Counted from the first letter of the stretch, positions 1 through 8,879 are shown. The stretch: DNA of 32,528 bases from Nitriliruptoraceae bacterium (GCA_007121785.1 SKJX01000233.1:1-32528); one strand, 5' to 3'. The notes: generated by a model not told the origin, from the sequence alone. Translations and numbers: made by a program.

Positions 1-430
1 CGATCTCGTCGTTGATCGACGAGTCCTTCTCGATGTAGGTGTCCGTCTGCGCGATGTAGGCCTCGGGCTGGTAGTAGTCGTAGTAGGAGACGAAGTACTC
101 GACGGCGTTGTCCGGCAGGAAGTCACGGAACTCGTTCGCCAACTGGGCGGCGAGCGTCTTGTTCGGTGCGATCACCAGACACGGTCGCTGGATCCGCTCG
201 AGGACCTTCGCGGCCGTGAACGTCTTGCCGGTGCCGGTCGCTCCCAGCAACGTGACGGCCCGCTCCCCGGCGTCGAAGGCCCCCGAGATCTCCTCGATGG
301 CGCTGGGCTGGTCACCCGACGGTTCGAAGTCGCTGACGACGCGGAACGACGTGTCGTCACGGACGTTGCGGTGCAGGGTCGAGCGGTCCCGGCGGGACGC
401 GTCGTCGGGTGGTTGCGCAGGTGCGTTCAT
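1..430 (-). CDS. uvrB: Excinuclease ABC subunit B, N-terminal part (cut by window edge)
   Basis: UvrB is the damage-verifying helicase-like subunit of nucleotide excision repair; it is loaded on DNA by UvrA and then recruits UvrC. The first 143 codons are present. The translation shows the UvrB start region with [11 protein letters not shown] (about residues 38-48), a P-loop GATGTGKT at about 63-70, helicase motif NKTLAAQL, and the beta-hairpin signature around [10 protein letters not shown] that inserts between DNA strands. The C-terminal two thirds lie beyond position 1. The ATG at 430 is chosen because the UvrB fold begins shortly after it and a TANNNT box lies seven bases upstream with no ribosome binding site, as in leaderless actinobacterial genes. 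The reading frame stays open upstream as far as the end of coaE, so a longer N-terminus cannot be excluded. It follows rpsA and coaE on the same strand, as in mycobacteria. Confidence 0.96.
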   Translation of the reverse strand, partial: MNAPAQPPDDASRRDRSTLHRNVRDDTSFRVVSDFEPSGDQPSAIEEISGAFDAGERAVTLLGATGTGKTFTAAKVLERIQRPCLVIAPNKTLAAQLANEFRDFLPDNAVEYFVSYYDYYQPEAYIAQTDTYIEKDSSINDEI

Positions 431-437
431 GCGGTCC

Positions 438-443
438 AAGGTA
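438..443 (-). promoter_or_regulatory. Candidate -10 box for a leaderless uvrB transcript
   Basis: Read on the minus strand the sequence is TACCTT, which fits the TANNNT form of actinobacterial -10 boxes. It lies seven bases before the uvrB ATG at 430. That spacing would place the transcription start on or next to the A of the ATG. No Shine-Dalgarno sequence is visible before this start, which agrees with a leaderless message. This is inferred from pattern and spacing only. Confidence 0.4.
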
Positions 444-686
444 GCGGCGCGCAGTGACGCAGGACCGGTGCACGCGACCGAGTGCAGCGCTCCGCCAGCG
501 GCTGCGGCAACGTGTCGCACACCAGCGCCGCACACCTCTTCGAGGGCGTCGCCGCGCTGGCCCATGCCCGGGTCGGGCCGGGAACCCGGCACGATCCCGA
601 GGGAACGCCCCGCGGACGCCGCATCGGCGATCGCCCCCGGTTCCGCCGATGCGACGACCACGTCGACCGTCAGGGGCCGATCCCGA

Positions 687-1301
687 TCACCGGGCTGCTG
701 CCGCCTGCCGGAGGTCCTCGTACACGCGGTCGACGCGCTCCTCGAGGTCCGTCAACGTGCCGTCGTTGACGATCACGTGGCTCGCGGCTCGCTCGCGTTC
801 GGCATCGCTGACCTGCGCACGCATCCGAGCACGGACATCCTGTTCATCCAAGCCCCGGCCCTCGACGAGCCGCCGCACACGTGCTTCCGCATCCGCGAGC
901 ACGACGACCACGGCGTCGAACCTCGTGGCCTGCTCGGTCTCGAACAGCAGGGGATGGTCGACGACGACGAGGTGGTCGGCGGGTGCGTCGAGCCCGATCG
1001 TGGCGACGCGCTCGGCGATCCGGCCCGCGATCCGCGGATGGGTGATCCGATCGAGATCCGCCCGGGTCTGGTCGTCGACGAACGCACGAGCGGCGAGCGT
1101 CGCTCGGTCCAGGCTGCCGTCGGGTCGCAGCAGGTCCTCACCGAACCGCTCGGCGAGGTCCGCGAGCACGGGCTCGCCGGGGGCGACGACCTCGCGGGCG
1201 ACCGCATCGGCGTCGACCACGTCGCATCCGTGCATCGCCAATCGCGATGCCACGGTGGACTTGCCGCTACCGATGCCGCCGGTGAGCCCGATCAGGTACA
1301 T
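687..1301 (-). CDS. coaE: Dephospho-CoA kinase
   Basis: CoaE phosphorylates the 3'-hydroxyl of the ribose of dephospho-CoA using ATP, the last step of coenzyme A synthesis in the cytoplasm. The 204-residue protein has the normal length for the family. It opens with [16 protein letters not shown], a P-loop at residues 8-16. [10 protein letters not shown] follows, supplying the conserved substrate-binding Asp. HPRI (about residue 88) and VVDHPLLFE with the conserved Leu-Leu-Phe-Glu come next, and the lid region has the arginines in RMRAQ. The start at 1301 gives the canonical N-terminus; the ribosome binding site is weak. The gene begins 34 bases after rpsA ends and is probably cotranscribed with it. 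Actinobacterial CoaE proteins often carry an extra C-terminal GrpB-like domain; this one does not. Confidence 0.96.
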   Translation of the reverse strand: MYLIGLTGGIGSGKSTVASRLAMHGCDVVDADAVAREVVAPGEPVLADLAERFGEDLLRPDGSLDRATLAARAFVDDQTRADLDRITHPRIAGRIAERVATIGLDAPADHLVVVDHPLLFETEQATRFDAVVVVLADAEARVRRLVEGRGLDEQDVRARMRAQVSDAERERAASHVIVNDGTLTDLEERVDRVYEDLRQAAAAR

Positions 1302-1335
1302 GGCTCAGGCTCGTCCCGTCCGGTCGAGGGCCGGT

Positions 1336-2925
1336 TCAGGCCGTGCCCTCGTCGTCCTCGCTGGCGTCGGCCTCGCCCTCCGCGGGCTCCGCAGGTGTCT
1401 CCTCCACCTCCGAAAGCTCCGCTGGTGCCTCCGCCTCCGAAGGCTCCGAAGGCTCGGCGGGTGCCTCAGCCGCGGCCTCAGCCGCCGCCTCGGCCGCGGC
1501 TGCCCGCTGCTCGGGGGCGTCCGCCCGCTCCTCGGGGGGCAGGTCGGCCTCGGCCAGCGCCATCTCCTCGGGGCTGAGATCGGCGGCATCCGCGCCGAAC
1601 CCGGCCTGTGCGAAGGCGGCCGCCATCGACCCGGAGGTCACCGGCGCGGCGTCATCGCCGGAGGAGTAGGCGGTCTCGACGGCCGGAGCGGACTCGTAGG
1701 GATCCTGCTCCGCCGGCTCGTCGGCGACCTGCGCCTGCTTGAGCGAGAGCGAGATCCGACGGCGGACGGTGTCGATGTCGATGACCTTGACGTCGACCTG
1801 GTCACCGACGTTGACGACCGCTTCGGGGACTTCCACGTGGCGCTCCGCGAGCTCCGAGATGTGGACGAGGCCCTCGATGCCGTCGGCGACCTTGACGAAC
1901 GCACCGAACGGCACCAGCTTCGTGACCTCGCCGTCGACGATCTGACCCACCTGGTGCTCGCGAGCGAACGCCTGCCACGGGTCCTCCTGCGTGGCCTTCA
2001 GCGACAGCGAGACGCGCTCACGGTCGAGGTCCACATCGAGCACCTCGACCTCGACCTGGTCGCCGACCTCGACGACCTCCGAGGGATGGTCGATGTGCTT
2101 CCACGACAGCTCGGAGACGTGGACCAGCCCGTCGACGCCGCCGAGATCCACGAACGCGCCGAAGTTGACGATGCTCGAGACCACCCCGGCGCGGACCTCA
2201 CCCTTCTGCAGGGAGGTGAGGAAGCGCTCGCGGAACTCGCTCTGGGTCTCCTCGAGGAACTTGCGCCGGGACAGGACCACGTTGTTGCGGTTCTTGTCCA
2301 GCTCGATGATCTTGCACTCGAGGGTCTCGCCGACGTAGGGCTGCAGGTCGCGCACGCGCCGCATCTCCACCAGCGACGCCGGCAGGAAGCCGCGCAGGCC
2401 GATGTCGAGGATCAGGCCACCCTTGACCACCTCGATGACCGAGCCCTGGACGGTCTTGTCGCTGTTGTAGATCTGCTCGATCGTGCCCCAGGCGCGCTCG
2501 TACTGGGCGCGCTTCTTGGAGAGGACGAGACGGCCTTCCTCGTCCTCCTTCTTCATGACCAGCGCTTCGACCACGTCACCGACGGCGACGATCTCGCTGG
2601 GGTCGACGTCGAGCTTGATCGACAGCTCGCGCGAAGGGATGACGCCTTCGGACTTCCAGCCGATGTCGAGCAGGACCTCGTCGGGGTCGACCTTGACCAC
2701 GACGCCTTCGATGATCTTGCCGTCCTCCATCGCGGTGACGGAGCCCTCCAGGGCGGCTTCGAACTCGTCGTCACCGATGTCGTTCTCGACGATCACGTCG
2801 CCGGTGGAGGTCATGGTGCCGCCCGGGTCCTGGCTGATGACGACCGGTTCGGTCGCTTCCGGGTTGGCTTCGATGCCGGTGTCGGCGTCGGGCGTGGAGG
2901 TCTGGGTCTCGGGGGTGTCGGACAT
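1336..2925 (-). CDS. rpsA: 30S ribosomal protein S1
   Basis: S1 binds mRNA on the small ribosomal subunit and helps unwind and dock leaders during initiation. The 529-residue protein has four S1 repeats, at about residues 68-140, 157-222, 240-312 and 325-400. The last two contain the typical NFGAFVDLGGVDGLVHVSEL and PFGAFVKVADGIEGLVHISE. Four repeats is the usual actinobacterial form, against six in E. coli. The start at 2925 (MSDTPETQ) is chosen because the upstream 194 in-frame codons to 3507 run antisense through tag and do not resemble S1. A 50-residue acidic N-terminal arm precedes the first repeat. After about residue 400 there is a long, low-complexity tail rich in Ala, Glu and Pro. 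coaE follows after 34 bases. Confidence 0.97.
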   Translation of the reverse strand: MSDTPETQTSTPDADTGIEANPEATEPVVISQDPGGTMTSTGDVIVENDIGDDEFEAALEGSVTAMEDGKIIEGVVVKVDPDEVLLDIGWKSEGVIPSRELSIKLDVDPSEIVAVGDVVEALVMKKEDEEGRLVLSKKRAQYERAWGTIEQIYNSDKTVQGSVIEVVKGGLILDIGLRGFLPASLVEMRRVRDLQPYVGETLECKIIELDKNRNNVVLSRRKFLEETQSEFRERFLTSLQKGEVRAGVVSSIVNFGAFVDLGGVDGLVHVSELSWKHIDHPSEVVEVGDQVEVEVLDVDLDRERVSLSLKATQEDPWQAFAREHQVGQIVDGEVTKLVPFGAFVKVADGIEGLVHISELAERHVEVPEAVVNVGDQVDVKVIDIDTVRRRISLSLKQAQVADEPAEQDPYESAPAVETAYSSGDDAAPVTSGSMAAAFAQAGFGADAADLSPEEMALAEADLPPEERADAPEQRAAAAEAAAEAAAEAPAEPSEPSEAEAPAELSEVEETPAEPAEGEADASEDDEGTA

Positions 2926-3135
2926 CGGGGCGTCGGTCTCTCGTCGATGGATCGGTCGGGGTAGGTTCGCCGCGGCACGTCGAGCCGGGGCGGGACGTAC
3001 GAGCGCGATGGTACGCATGGACAGGCGAACCGGGCACCTGGACCAGGCGGAACGATAGAGGGTCGCAGCATGCCCGCAGCCTGTCAACGCTGCGAGGTGG
3101 TGTTCCGCCCTCCGCACGGGGTCGGGACCGACGTC

Positions 3136-3141
3136 AGGTGG
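3136..3141 (+). promoter_or_regulatory. Ribosome binding site of tag
   Basis: AGGTGG lies three bases before the ATG at 3145 and decides this start over the in-frame ATG at 3070. The spacing is short but the match to the anti-Shine-Dalgarno sequence is good. Confidence 0.55.
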
Positions 3142-3144
3142 ACG

Positions 3145-3774
3145 ATGAGCGACCAGGATGGCACGGCATCGGCCTTCGCCGACGGGCTCCGCCGACACCC
3201 CGACGGCAAGCCGCGGTGCTGGTGGTGCGGGGACGATCCCGACTACGTCGCCTACCACGACACCGAGTGGGCCGTCCCCATGCGCGACGACATCGCGGTG
3301 TTCGAGAAGCTGTGCCTCGAGGGGTTCCAGGCGGGGCTGTCGTGGCTGACGATCCTGCGCAAGCGCGAAGCCTTCCGCCGGGCCTTCGCGGGCTTCGATC
3401 CGGACGTCGTCGCGGGGTTCGGTGACGACGAGGTGACCGCGCTGCTCGCGGACAGCACGATCGTGCGCAACCGCGCGAAGATCGAAGCGACGATCAGCAA
3501 CGCCCACGCGTTCCGCCGGCTCGCGGACGCGGGCGGATCGCTCAGCGACCTCGTGTGGTCCTTCGCGCCCTCGCCGCCGCCCGCACCTCCCCAGCGCCCC
3601 GACGACGTCCCGGCGTCGACCCCGGCGTCGACGGCGATGTCACGGACGCTCAAGCAGCACGGCTTCCGGTTCGTCGGGCCCACCACCTGTTACGCGGCGA
3701 TGCAAGCCCTCGGCCTCGTCGACGACCACCTCGCCGGGTGCTGGCGCCGGGCGGGGCCACCGTCGGCGGCGTGA
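3145..3774 (+). CDS. tag: DNA-3-methyladenine glycosylase I
   Basis: Tag excises 3-methyladenine from alkylated DNA, starting base excision repair. The 209-residue product aligns along the whole E. coli enzyme. CWWCGDDPDYVAYHDTEW carries Cys25 and His38 at the 13-residue spacing of the zinc ligands, and DHLAGC near the C-terminus gives the other His and Cys with the family spacing. FEKLCLEGFQAGLSW supplies the catalytic-pocket Glu and Trp. The start at 3145 is chosen because AGGTGG lies just upstream; the frame is also open from 3070, but that extension has no family match. It is divergent from rpsA. Its stop codon overlaps the GTG of the following small gene. Confidence 0.96.
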   Translation: MSDQDGTASAFADGLRRHPDGKPRCWWCGDDPDYVAYHDTEWAVPMRDDIAVFEKLCLEGFQAGLSWLTILRKREAFRRAFAGFDPDVVAGFGDDEVTALLADSTIVRNRAKIEATISNAHAFRRLADAGGSLSDLVWSFAPSPPPAPPQRPDDVPASTPASTAMSRTLKQHGFRFVGPTTCYAAMQALGLVDDHLAGCWRRAGPPSAA

Positions 3775-4226
3775 CCGACGGGTACCGTCCGCAGACCCTC
3801 CATCGCCGTCACGAGGCTTCCGTCGTGCGCTTCCGTCGTCGCCGTCGTCGCCCCACTCCGCAACGCGAGCGCCAGCCCGACGCCCTCCCCAAGTCCGGCC
3901 TGTTCACCGAACCACTGCAGGTCGCCGCGCTGGACGTCCTGGACGGCGAGGTGCTGGAGGACGGCCAGCACCGCGCCACCTTCCGCATCGAGGTGCGGGA
4001 CGTGGACGGCCGGCGATGCCCGGACGTCGCCGTGGAGGCCGAGGTCAGCGGCCCGGAGCGGACGCGCACCGTCCAGGGCACGACCGATCTGTTCGGACGG
4101 ATCCGTTTCCGGATGAGCGGCCCCGCCGGTCGCTACGACCTGCGCGTGACCGACGTCGGCGCGAAGGGCCTGGCCTGGAACGCCGACGCCGGCCCGACGA
4201 CCGCGACCACGCACCTGCCCGGGTAG
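3771..4226 (+). CDS. Uncharacterised protein: basic N-terminus plus probable beta-sandwich domain
   Basis: I do not recognise this 151-residue protein. The GTG at 3771 overlaps the stop of tag (GTGA), which suggests translational coupling; a second GTG at about 3825 is possible. The first 40 residues are very basic (VVRFRRRRRRPTPQRERQ). From about residue 50 the sequence alternates hydrophobic and polar residues (ALDVLDGEVL, ATFRIEVRDVDGR, VAVEAEVSGP, GRIRFRMSGPAGRYDLRVTD). That pattern resembles bacterial Ig-like or carboxypeptidase-regulatory-like beta-sandwiches, which share the 'TD-GRIRF...G.Y.L.V' strand pattern. There is no signal peptide or membrane segment, so an extracytoplasmic location is not supported. 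G/C preference at third codon positions supports real coding. A function in nucleic-acid contact through the Arg run is only a guess. Confidence 0.6.
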   Translation: MTDGYRPQTLHRRHEASVVRFRRRRRRPTPQRERQPDALPKSGLFTEPLQVAALDVLDGEVLEDGQHRATFRIEVRDVDGRRCPDVAVEAEVSGPERTRTVQGTTDLFGRIRFRMSGPAGRYDLRVTDVGAKGLAWNADAGPTTATTHLPG

Positions 4227-4411
4227 GCCTGCGGGGCGAGGGTCGGCTCGCTGCGGGATCAACCACACCGTGAGGTCGTTCAACCAGCCGACGCCACCAC
4301 CCGTCGAGGCCACCGCATCACGGCAGGACCCACGTGAGCGCGCCCGCGGTACCCCACACGCTCAACAGGTGGTCGGCAGGGTGTGCCGGGGCATGGGAGG
4401 CGCCCGGCAGC

Positions 4412-6982
4412 CTACGCCGACGAGCGCTTGCGCTGCAGCCCCTTCGTCGGGCGCATCGGCAGCCGCTCGCGCCACTCCCCATCGTGCGCATGCAGCGCGG
4501 CGGCGACGGCTGGTGCGGTCGGGATCGATCCGATCTCACCGATCCCCTTGATCCCGTACGGCGAATCGGGTTGGGGGCACTCGAGCAGGAGCGTCTCGAC
4601 CGGTGGCATGTCCTTGGCGCGCAGGATCCCGAGCGACGACAGCGTCATGTGCAACGGTCGGGCCTGGTCATCGGTGGGGAAGTCTTCGGTCAGCGCGTAG
4701 CCGAGCCCCATGTGCACCGAGCCTTCGACCTGCCCGCGACACCGCTGCGGGCTGACCGCACGCCCGACGTCGTGCGCTGCGACGACTCCCTCCACCCGAC
4801 CATCGTCATCCAGGACGACGAGGTGGCAGGCGTAGCCGAAGGTGGAGTGGATCACCGGGTGCTCGAGCCCCTCATCGAGCGAGTTGGTCCAGTCGACCAG
4901 GTAGCTGCCCTCGTACTCGACGCCGACCTCGAGGCCGTGCTCGCGCGCCCTGGTGCAGGCGTCACGGATGGCTCCGGCGGCCAGCAACGTCCCACGTGAG
5001 CCGGTCGTCTGTCCGGCCCCGAGCTCACGCGTGGTGTCGACCGTGACACGGATTCGGTCCCCTGGCACGCCCAGCTCCTCGCTTGCCACGGCGACCGCGA
5101 CCGAATGCACCCCCTGCCCCATCTCGGTCCAGCCGTGACGGACCTCGATGATGCCGTCGTCATCCCGTCGGACCGTCGCACGGGACCGCTCCGATGCGCC
5201 GTTGCCGAGCCCGGAATTCTTCAGTGCGAGCCCCAGACCGCAGGCCCGACCGGCTGCCCGAGCCCGGTCGTAGTGGGGTTTGACCGCCTCGAGCACGGCC
5301 TGCGCCCCCTGGGCGCCCTCATCCATGATCTGGCCGGGACCCCACTCGGCGCCGGGCGTGATCACGTTGCGCCGGCGGAACTCCCACGGGTCGATGTCCG
5401 CGGCGTCGGCGAGCCGCTCGACCACGCCCTCCATCGCGAACTGCGCCTGGTTGGCACCGAACCCGCGGAAGGCACCGCACACCGGGTTGTTGGTCCGGAC
5501 CGCCACCGCCTCGACATCGACGTTCGGTAGGGCGTACGGCCCCGACGCGTGCCCCGCTGCCCGTTCGAGCACCTTGGCGCCGACCGAGGCGTACGCGCCG
5601 GAGTCACCGACCAGGCGGGCGCGCAGCCCGGTCAGCCGCCCACCGGCATCGCAACCGGCCCAGTACTCCAGCCGGATCGGGTGGCGCTTGGGATGCAGCA
5701 GCAGACTCTGCTCGCGGGTCAGCGCGCACGTCACTGGACGTTCCAGCAGCCAGGCGGCCAGCGCGGTCTGTGCCTGGTTGCTCAGGTCCTCCTTGCCGCC
5801 GAAGGCGCCGCCGTTGCTGACGAGCTCGACCGTGATGCGCTGGGGGTCGGTCCCGAGCACCCTGGCGATCTGGTCGCGGTCGTCCCAGACCCCTTGGCCA
5901 CCGGAGTAGACGTGCAGTCGCCCGTCCTCCACGGGCACCGCCAGGGTGGCCTCGGGCTCGAGGTACGCCTGCTCGACCCGCTGGGTCTCGAAGACCTCGT
6001 GCACCGTGTACGCCGAGCCGTCAAGCGCGGTGTCGACGTCACCACGACGGTACGCCGAGCGTGACAGCAGGTTGTCGTCGGTGCCCCAGACCGCCGGCTC
6101 GGGATCGTCGAGCGCGGTCAAGGCGTCGGACATCACCGGCAGTGGCTCAGCCACCACCTCGATGGCCTCGGCGGCTGCCTGGGCGTGGGCGCGCGTGTCG
6201 GCGACCACCATGGCCAGCACGTCACCGAGGTAGGAGGTCCGTCCGCCTTCGGGGATGAACACCGGCCAGTCCTGGTCGATGAGCCCGACCCGCAAGTCGC
6301 CGGGCACGTCCGCAGCCGTCAGGATCCGGACCACCCCGGGCATCGTGTCGGCGGTGCCCGTATCGATCGACCGGATCTCACTGCGGGCGTGGTCGGCCAA
6401 CCGGAACGCGCCGTGGAGCATCCCCTCGACCCGGAGGTCCGCGATGAACGGACGGTCGCCGAGGGCGAGCTCCTCCGCCTGGTAGCGGACACCGTTGGAT
6501 CCCAGGCCATCGATCGGAGAGACCTCGGGCGTCTCCCCGGCGGCGAGCGACTCGATCGCATCGAGGATCGAGGTGTAGCCGGTACAGCGACACAGGTGCG
6601 CCCCCAGCCGGTTCGCCGCCTGCTGGCGGGTCAGGTCCCCACCGTGCTGATCCAGCAGCTCCTTGGCCCGCACGACGATCCCCGGCGTGCAGAAGCCACA
6701 CTGCACGGCGCCGGTGCTCGCGAACGCGGCGGCCAGCTGTCGTCGCTCGTCCTCGGGTAGCCCTTCGAGGGTCACCACACTGGTGTGCGCGACCTTCTCC
6801 AGCGGCGTTCTGCACGACAGGACCGCGCGTCCGTCGACCAGAACGGTGCAGCAGCCGCATCGTCCGGACGGGGCGCAGCCGTCCTTCGGCGAGGTGACAC
6901 CGAGTTCGTCGCGCAGTGCCGCCAACAGGTGTGGGTGATCCCCCACCTCCACCGGGCCGCCGTTCAGCTGGAAACGCGTCAT
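4412..6982 (-). CDS. Xanthine-dehydrogenase-like molybdopterin hydroxylase, 2Fe-2S/Mo fusion without FAD domain
   Basis: This 856-residue protein joins an N-terminal two-cluster iron-sulfur module to a molybdenum-cofactor module. Cys36, 42, 44/45 and 57 form the plant-type ferredoxin cluster. Cys95, 98, 131 and 133 (QCGFCTPG and LCRCTGY) form the second cluster. The rest is the molybdopterin domain, with NGGAFGGKED, CGAFRGFGANQAQF, EMGQGVHS, GQTTGSRGT and the GIGEIGS loop whose Glu corresponds to the catalytic base of xanthine dehydrogenase. The FAD domain that normally sits between these modules is absent and no separate FAD subunit lies nearby. This layout matches the family annotated as selenium-dependent xanthine dehydrogenase; dependence on selenium cannot be seen in the sequence. 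The ATG at 6982 is chosen over a GTG at 6994 because GAGGTGG lies eight bases upstream of the ATG and overlaps the GTG. The permease upstream suggests a purine substrate. Confidence 0.87.
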   Translation of the reverse strand: MTRFQLNGGPVEVGDHPHLLAALRDELGVTSPKDGCAPSGRCGCCTVLVDGRAVLSCRTPLEKVAHTSVVTLEGLPEDERRQLAAAFASTGAVQCGFCTPGIVVRAKELLDQHGGDLTRQQAANRLGAHLCRCTGYTSILDAIESLAAGETPEVSPIDGLGSNGVRYQAEELALGDRPFIADLRVEGMLHGAFRLADHARSEIRSIDTGTADTMPGVVRILTAADVPGDLRVGLIDQDWPVFIPEGGRTSYLGDVLAMVVADTRAHAQAAAEAIEVVAEPLPVMSDALTALDDPEPAVWGTDDNLLSRSAYRRGDVDTALDGSAYTVHEVFETQRVEQAYLEPEATLAVPVEDGRLHVYSGGQGVWDDRDQIARVLGTDPQRITVELVSNGGAFGGKEDLSNQAQTALAAWLLERPVTCALTREQSLLLHPKRHPIRLEYWAGCDAGGRLTGLRARLVGDSGAYASVGAKVLERAAGHASGPYALPNVDVEAVAVRTNNPVCGAFRGFGANQAQFAMEGVVERLADAADIDPWEFRRRNVITPGAEWGPGQIMDEGAQGAQAVLEAVKPHYDRARAAGRACGLGLALKNSGLGNGASERSRATVRRDDDGIIEVRHGWTEMGQGVHSVAVAVASEELGVPGDRIRVTVDTTRELGAGQTTGSRGTLLAAGAIRDACTRAREHGLEVGVEYEGSYLVDWTNSLDEGLEHPVIHSTFGYACHLVVLDDDGRVEGVVAAHDVGRAVSPQRCRGQVEGSVHMGLGYALTEDFPTDDQARPLHMTLSSLGILRAKDMPPVETLLLECPQPDSPYGIKGIGEIGSIPTAPAVAAALHAHDGEWRERLPMRPTKGLQRKRSSA

Positions 6983-7102
6983 GGTGTCTGCCACCTCGTC
7001 TGAGCCCGCTCCCGGAGCCTCGTCTGGGCTCCGAGCACCGTCTGGGACCGGCCGAGGTGATGCTCGGCTGCGCAGGCAGCCGCGTCAACGGCCAGCGGCG
7101 GC

Positions 7103-7145
7103 CGTGGCCACCGTCCCGACCCGGATCGGGTGGGCGGTGGCCACG
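7103..7145 (-). terminator. Hairpin terminator after the NCS2 permease gene
   Basis: The arms CGTGGCCACCG (7103-7113) and CGGTGGCCACG (7135-7145) are perfect inverted repeats, and the loop can pair further through ACCCG/CGGGT. It lies about ten bases after the permease stop codon at 7156. There is no clear U-tract, as is common in high-GC actinobacteria. It could reduce read-through into the downstream dehydrogenase gene, whose start is 120 bases further on. Confidence 0.6.
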
Positions 7146-7155
7146 GATCGTGATG

Positions 7156-8688
7156 TCAAGCTTCGACTCGGGTTGGAAGACCTCGTTCGGCCAGCTCCTC
7201 CTCGGTGAACGGCTTGGCCGTGTACTGCAGGCCGACCATCATGGCCGCAAGGATCAGGTAACCCCACACGAACTCGGACGCAGCCTCCTGCATGAACCCG
7301 AGCTCGGGTGCGTGGATGATGCCGACGGCCGCGAACACCGCCAGTGTGGCGGCGGCGACGGCACCTCTGAGCCACTGCCGGTCGATCATGAAGACGGCGA
7401 GTGCACCCCACAGCATGGCGGTCATCAGGGCACCCTGCGCGATCGGGACGACCGCCGGCGACAGCGCCTCGGCCGCGTCATCGAACCGCGTGTTCACGAA
7501 GTTGGCGAGGTAGGGGATCATGGCCAGCGCCACCGCAGGTGCGTGCCGCACGGGGACGGTGGTGAAGGCGTTGCCGACCATCACGATGCCGACGAATACC
7601 AGGATCGGGGCGATCACCGCCAGCGGGATGACTTCGGCGATCACGCCGATCACCCCGAAGGTGGCAGCGAGCAGGTAGACGACACCGTTGGCGATCGAGT
7701 AGCCACGACCAGCGCCCATCTCCTTGGCGCCGACCGAGGCGATGTAGACGGTGGTTGGCAGCACGCCGCCGAAGAGACCGCCGATGCAGGTACCGACGCC
7801 GTCGGTGATCTGTGCGTAGCGCACGTTGTAGTTGTCACCGCGGGCAGCCACTGCCTCGACGTTGTTCATCGTCTCGAAGAAGTTGTAGATCGCGATCGGG
7901 ATGATCACCGCGAGCAGCGCGTTGTGCGGCCCGAACAGCTCGCCCAGGCCTTCAAAGCCGGCGATCGTCGGCAGTGGGGGGAACCAGCCGGCCTGATCCG
8001 CCGCACCCGCTACATCGGCGATGTTGGCGCGCCCCAAGGCGTAGGCCAGCACGGTGCCGACCACGATGGCGACCAGGGTCGCCGGAACCTTGCCGGGGAA
8101 GGCGACCTTTGCGACGAGCCCGATCAGCACGATGCCGAGCGCGATGCTGCCGACGATCGGCATCCCGTAGGTCTCGAAGAACAACTCGCCGGCGATGAAC
8201 GTGAGCGCGACGCCGGCGAGAGCTCCGAGCATGGCGGCACGTGGGAGGTTGCGACGTACCCACGGTCCGATCACACCGCCGAGGATCTCGAGCGCACCCC
8301 CCACGAACACCGCGGCGACACCGATCTTCCAGGCGAGCTCAGGGTCGCCGGTGATCGACAGCGCGGGCGCGAGGATCGCGAACGTGTAGACGAACTGGAT
8401 GGGCGTGGAGATGCCGTAGGCGAGCGCGGTGACGTCGCTGCGGCCCTCCTTCTCCGCCATCCGACGGGCCATGTGCGCGTACCACAGGTTGCCGGCGAGC
8501 ACCGCGATCGCGGCACCGGGGATCATGCGGGTGAAGATGATGTTGGCTGGGAATCCGATCCCGGCCATGAGGATCGCGATCAGCGCGAAGTTCGCCAGGT
8601 TGTTCTGGAACAGCGCGAAGAACCCGTCGACGTCCTCACGCTTGAACCAGGGGTAGTGGACCGTGGACCCTTCCTTGGTCTCGGGCAT
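7156..8688 (-). CDS. NCS2-family permease, probable xanthine or other purine transporter
   Basis: This 510-residue membrane protein has about 12-13 hydrophobic segments, and an N-terminal block FFALFQNNLANFALIAIL that resembles transmembrane helix 1 of nucleobase-cation symporters. Further motifs are ALAYGISTPIQFVYTF, YNFFETMNNVEAVAARGDNY (helix 8 region, where the substrate-binding Glu lies in the family) and GGVLPTTVYIASVGAKEMGAG. It diverges from the classical AzgA and UraA subfamilies. Location is the cytoplasmic membrane, with proton-coupled uptake expected for the family. The ATG at 8688 lies eight bases after GGAAGGA; an adjacent GTG at 8691 is an alternative. The xanthine-dehydrogenase-like gene follows on the same strand, so a purine or related heterocycle is the likely substrate. 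That assignment rests on context. Confidence 0.82.
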   Translation of the reverse strand: MPETKEGSTVHYPWFKREDVDGFFALFQNNLANFALIAILMAGIGFPANIIFTRMIPGAAIAVLAGNLWYAHMARRMAEKEGRSDVTALAYGISTPIQFVYTFAILAPALSITGDPELAWKIGVAAVFVGGALEILGGVIGPWVRRNLPRAAMLGALAGVALTFIAGELFFETYGMPIVGSIALGIVLIGLVAKVAFPGKVPATLVAIVVGTVLAYALGRANIADVAGAADQAGWFPPLPTIAGFEGLGELFGPHNALLAVIIPIAIYNFFETMNNVEAVAARGDNYNVRYAQITDGVGTCIGGLFGGVLPTTVYIASVGAKEMGAGRGYSIANGVVYLLAATFGVIGVIAEVIPLAVIAPILVFVGIVMVGNAFTTVPVRHAPAVALAMIPYLANFVNTRFDDAAEALSPAVVPIAQGALMTAMLWGALAVFMIDRQWLRGAVAAATLAVFAAVGIIHAPELGFMQEAASEFVWGYLILAAMMVGLQYTAKPFTEEELAERGLPTRVEA

Positions 8689-8879
8689 CACGCCGTCCTT
8701 CCGACGTTGATGGGCAGCCGTCAGCTACGGGGTTGTCGGTGCAGCTTCCTGTCCAGCGTCGCGGCGCTCCCGGAACTCGCGCGGCTGCCCGTACGTCAGT
8801 GGGACCGCAGCGTCGAGGACACTGTCCATACTGCCGTGCCCTGCTCGGCTCGCCAGGGGACTTCGACCGTTTCCGTCCC

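Noticed and set aside
108-2964. Long plus-strand ORFs of 489 and 836 residues
   Set aside because: They run antisense to uvrB, coaE and rpsA, have Arg/Ser/Pro-rich composition, and match no family. High GC makes such frames open by chance.
2926-3507. N-terminal extension of rpsA to 723 residues
   Set aside because: The extra codons are antisense to tag and do not resemble S1; the ATG at 2925 gives a normal start.
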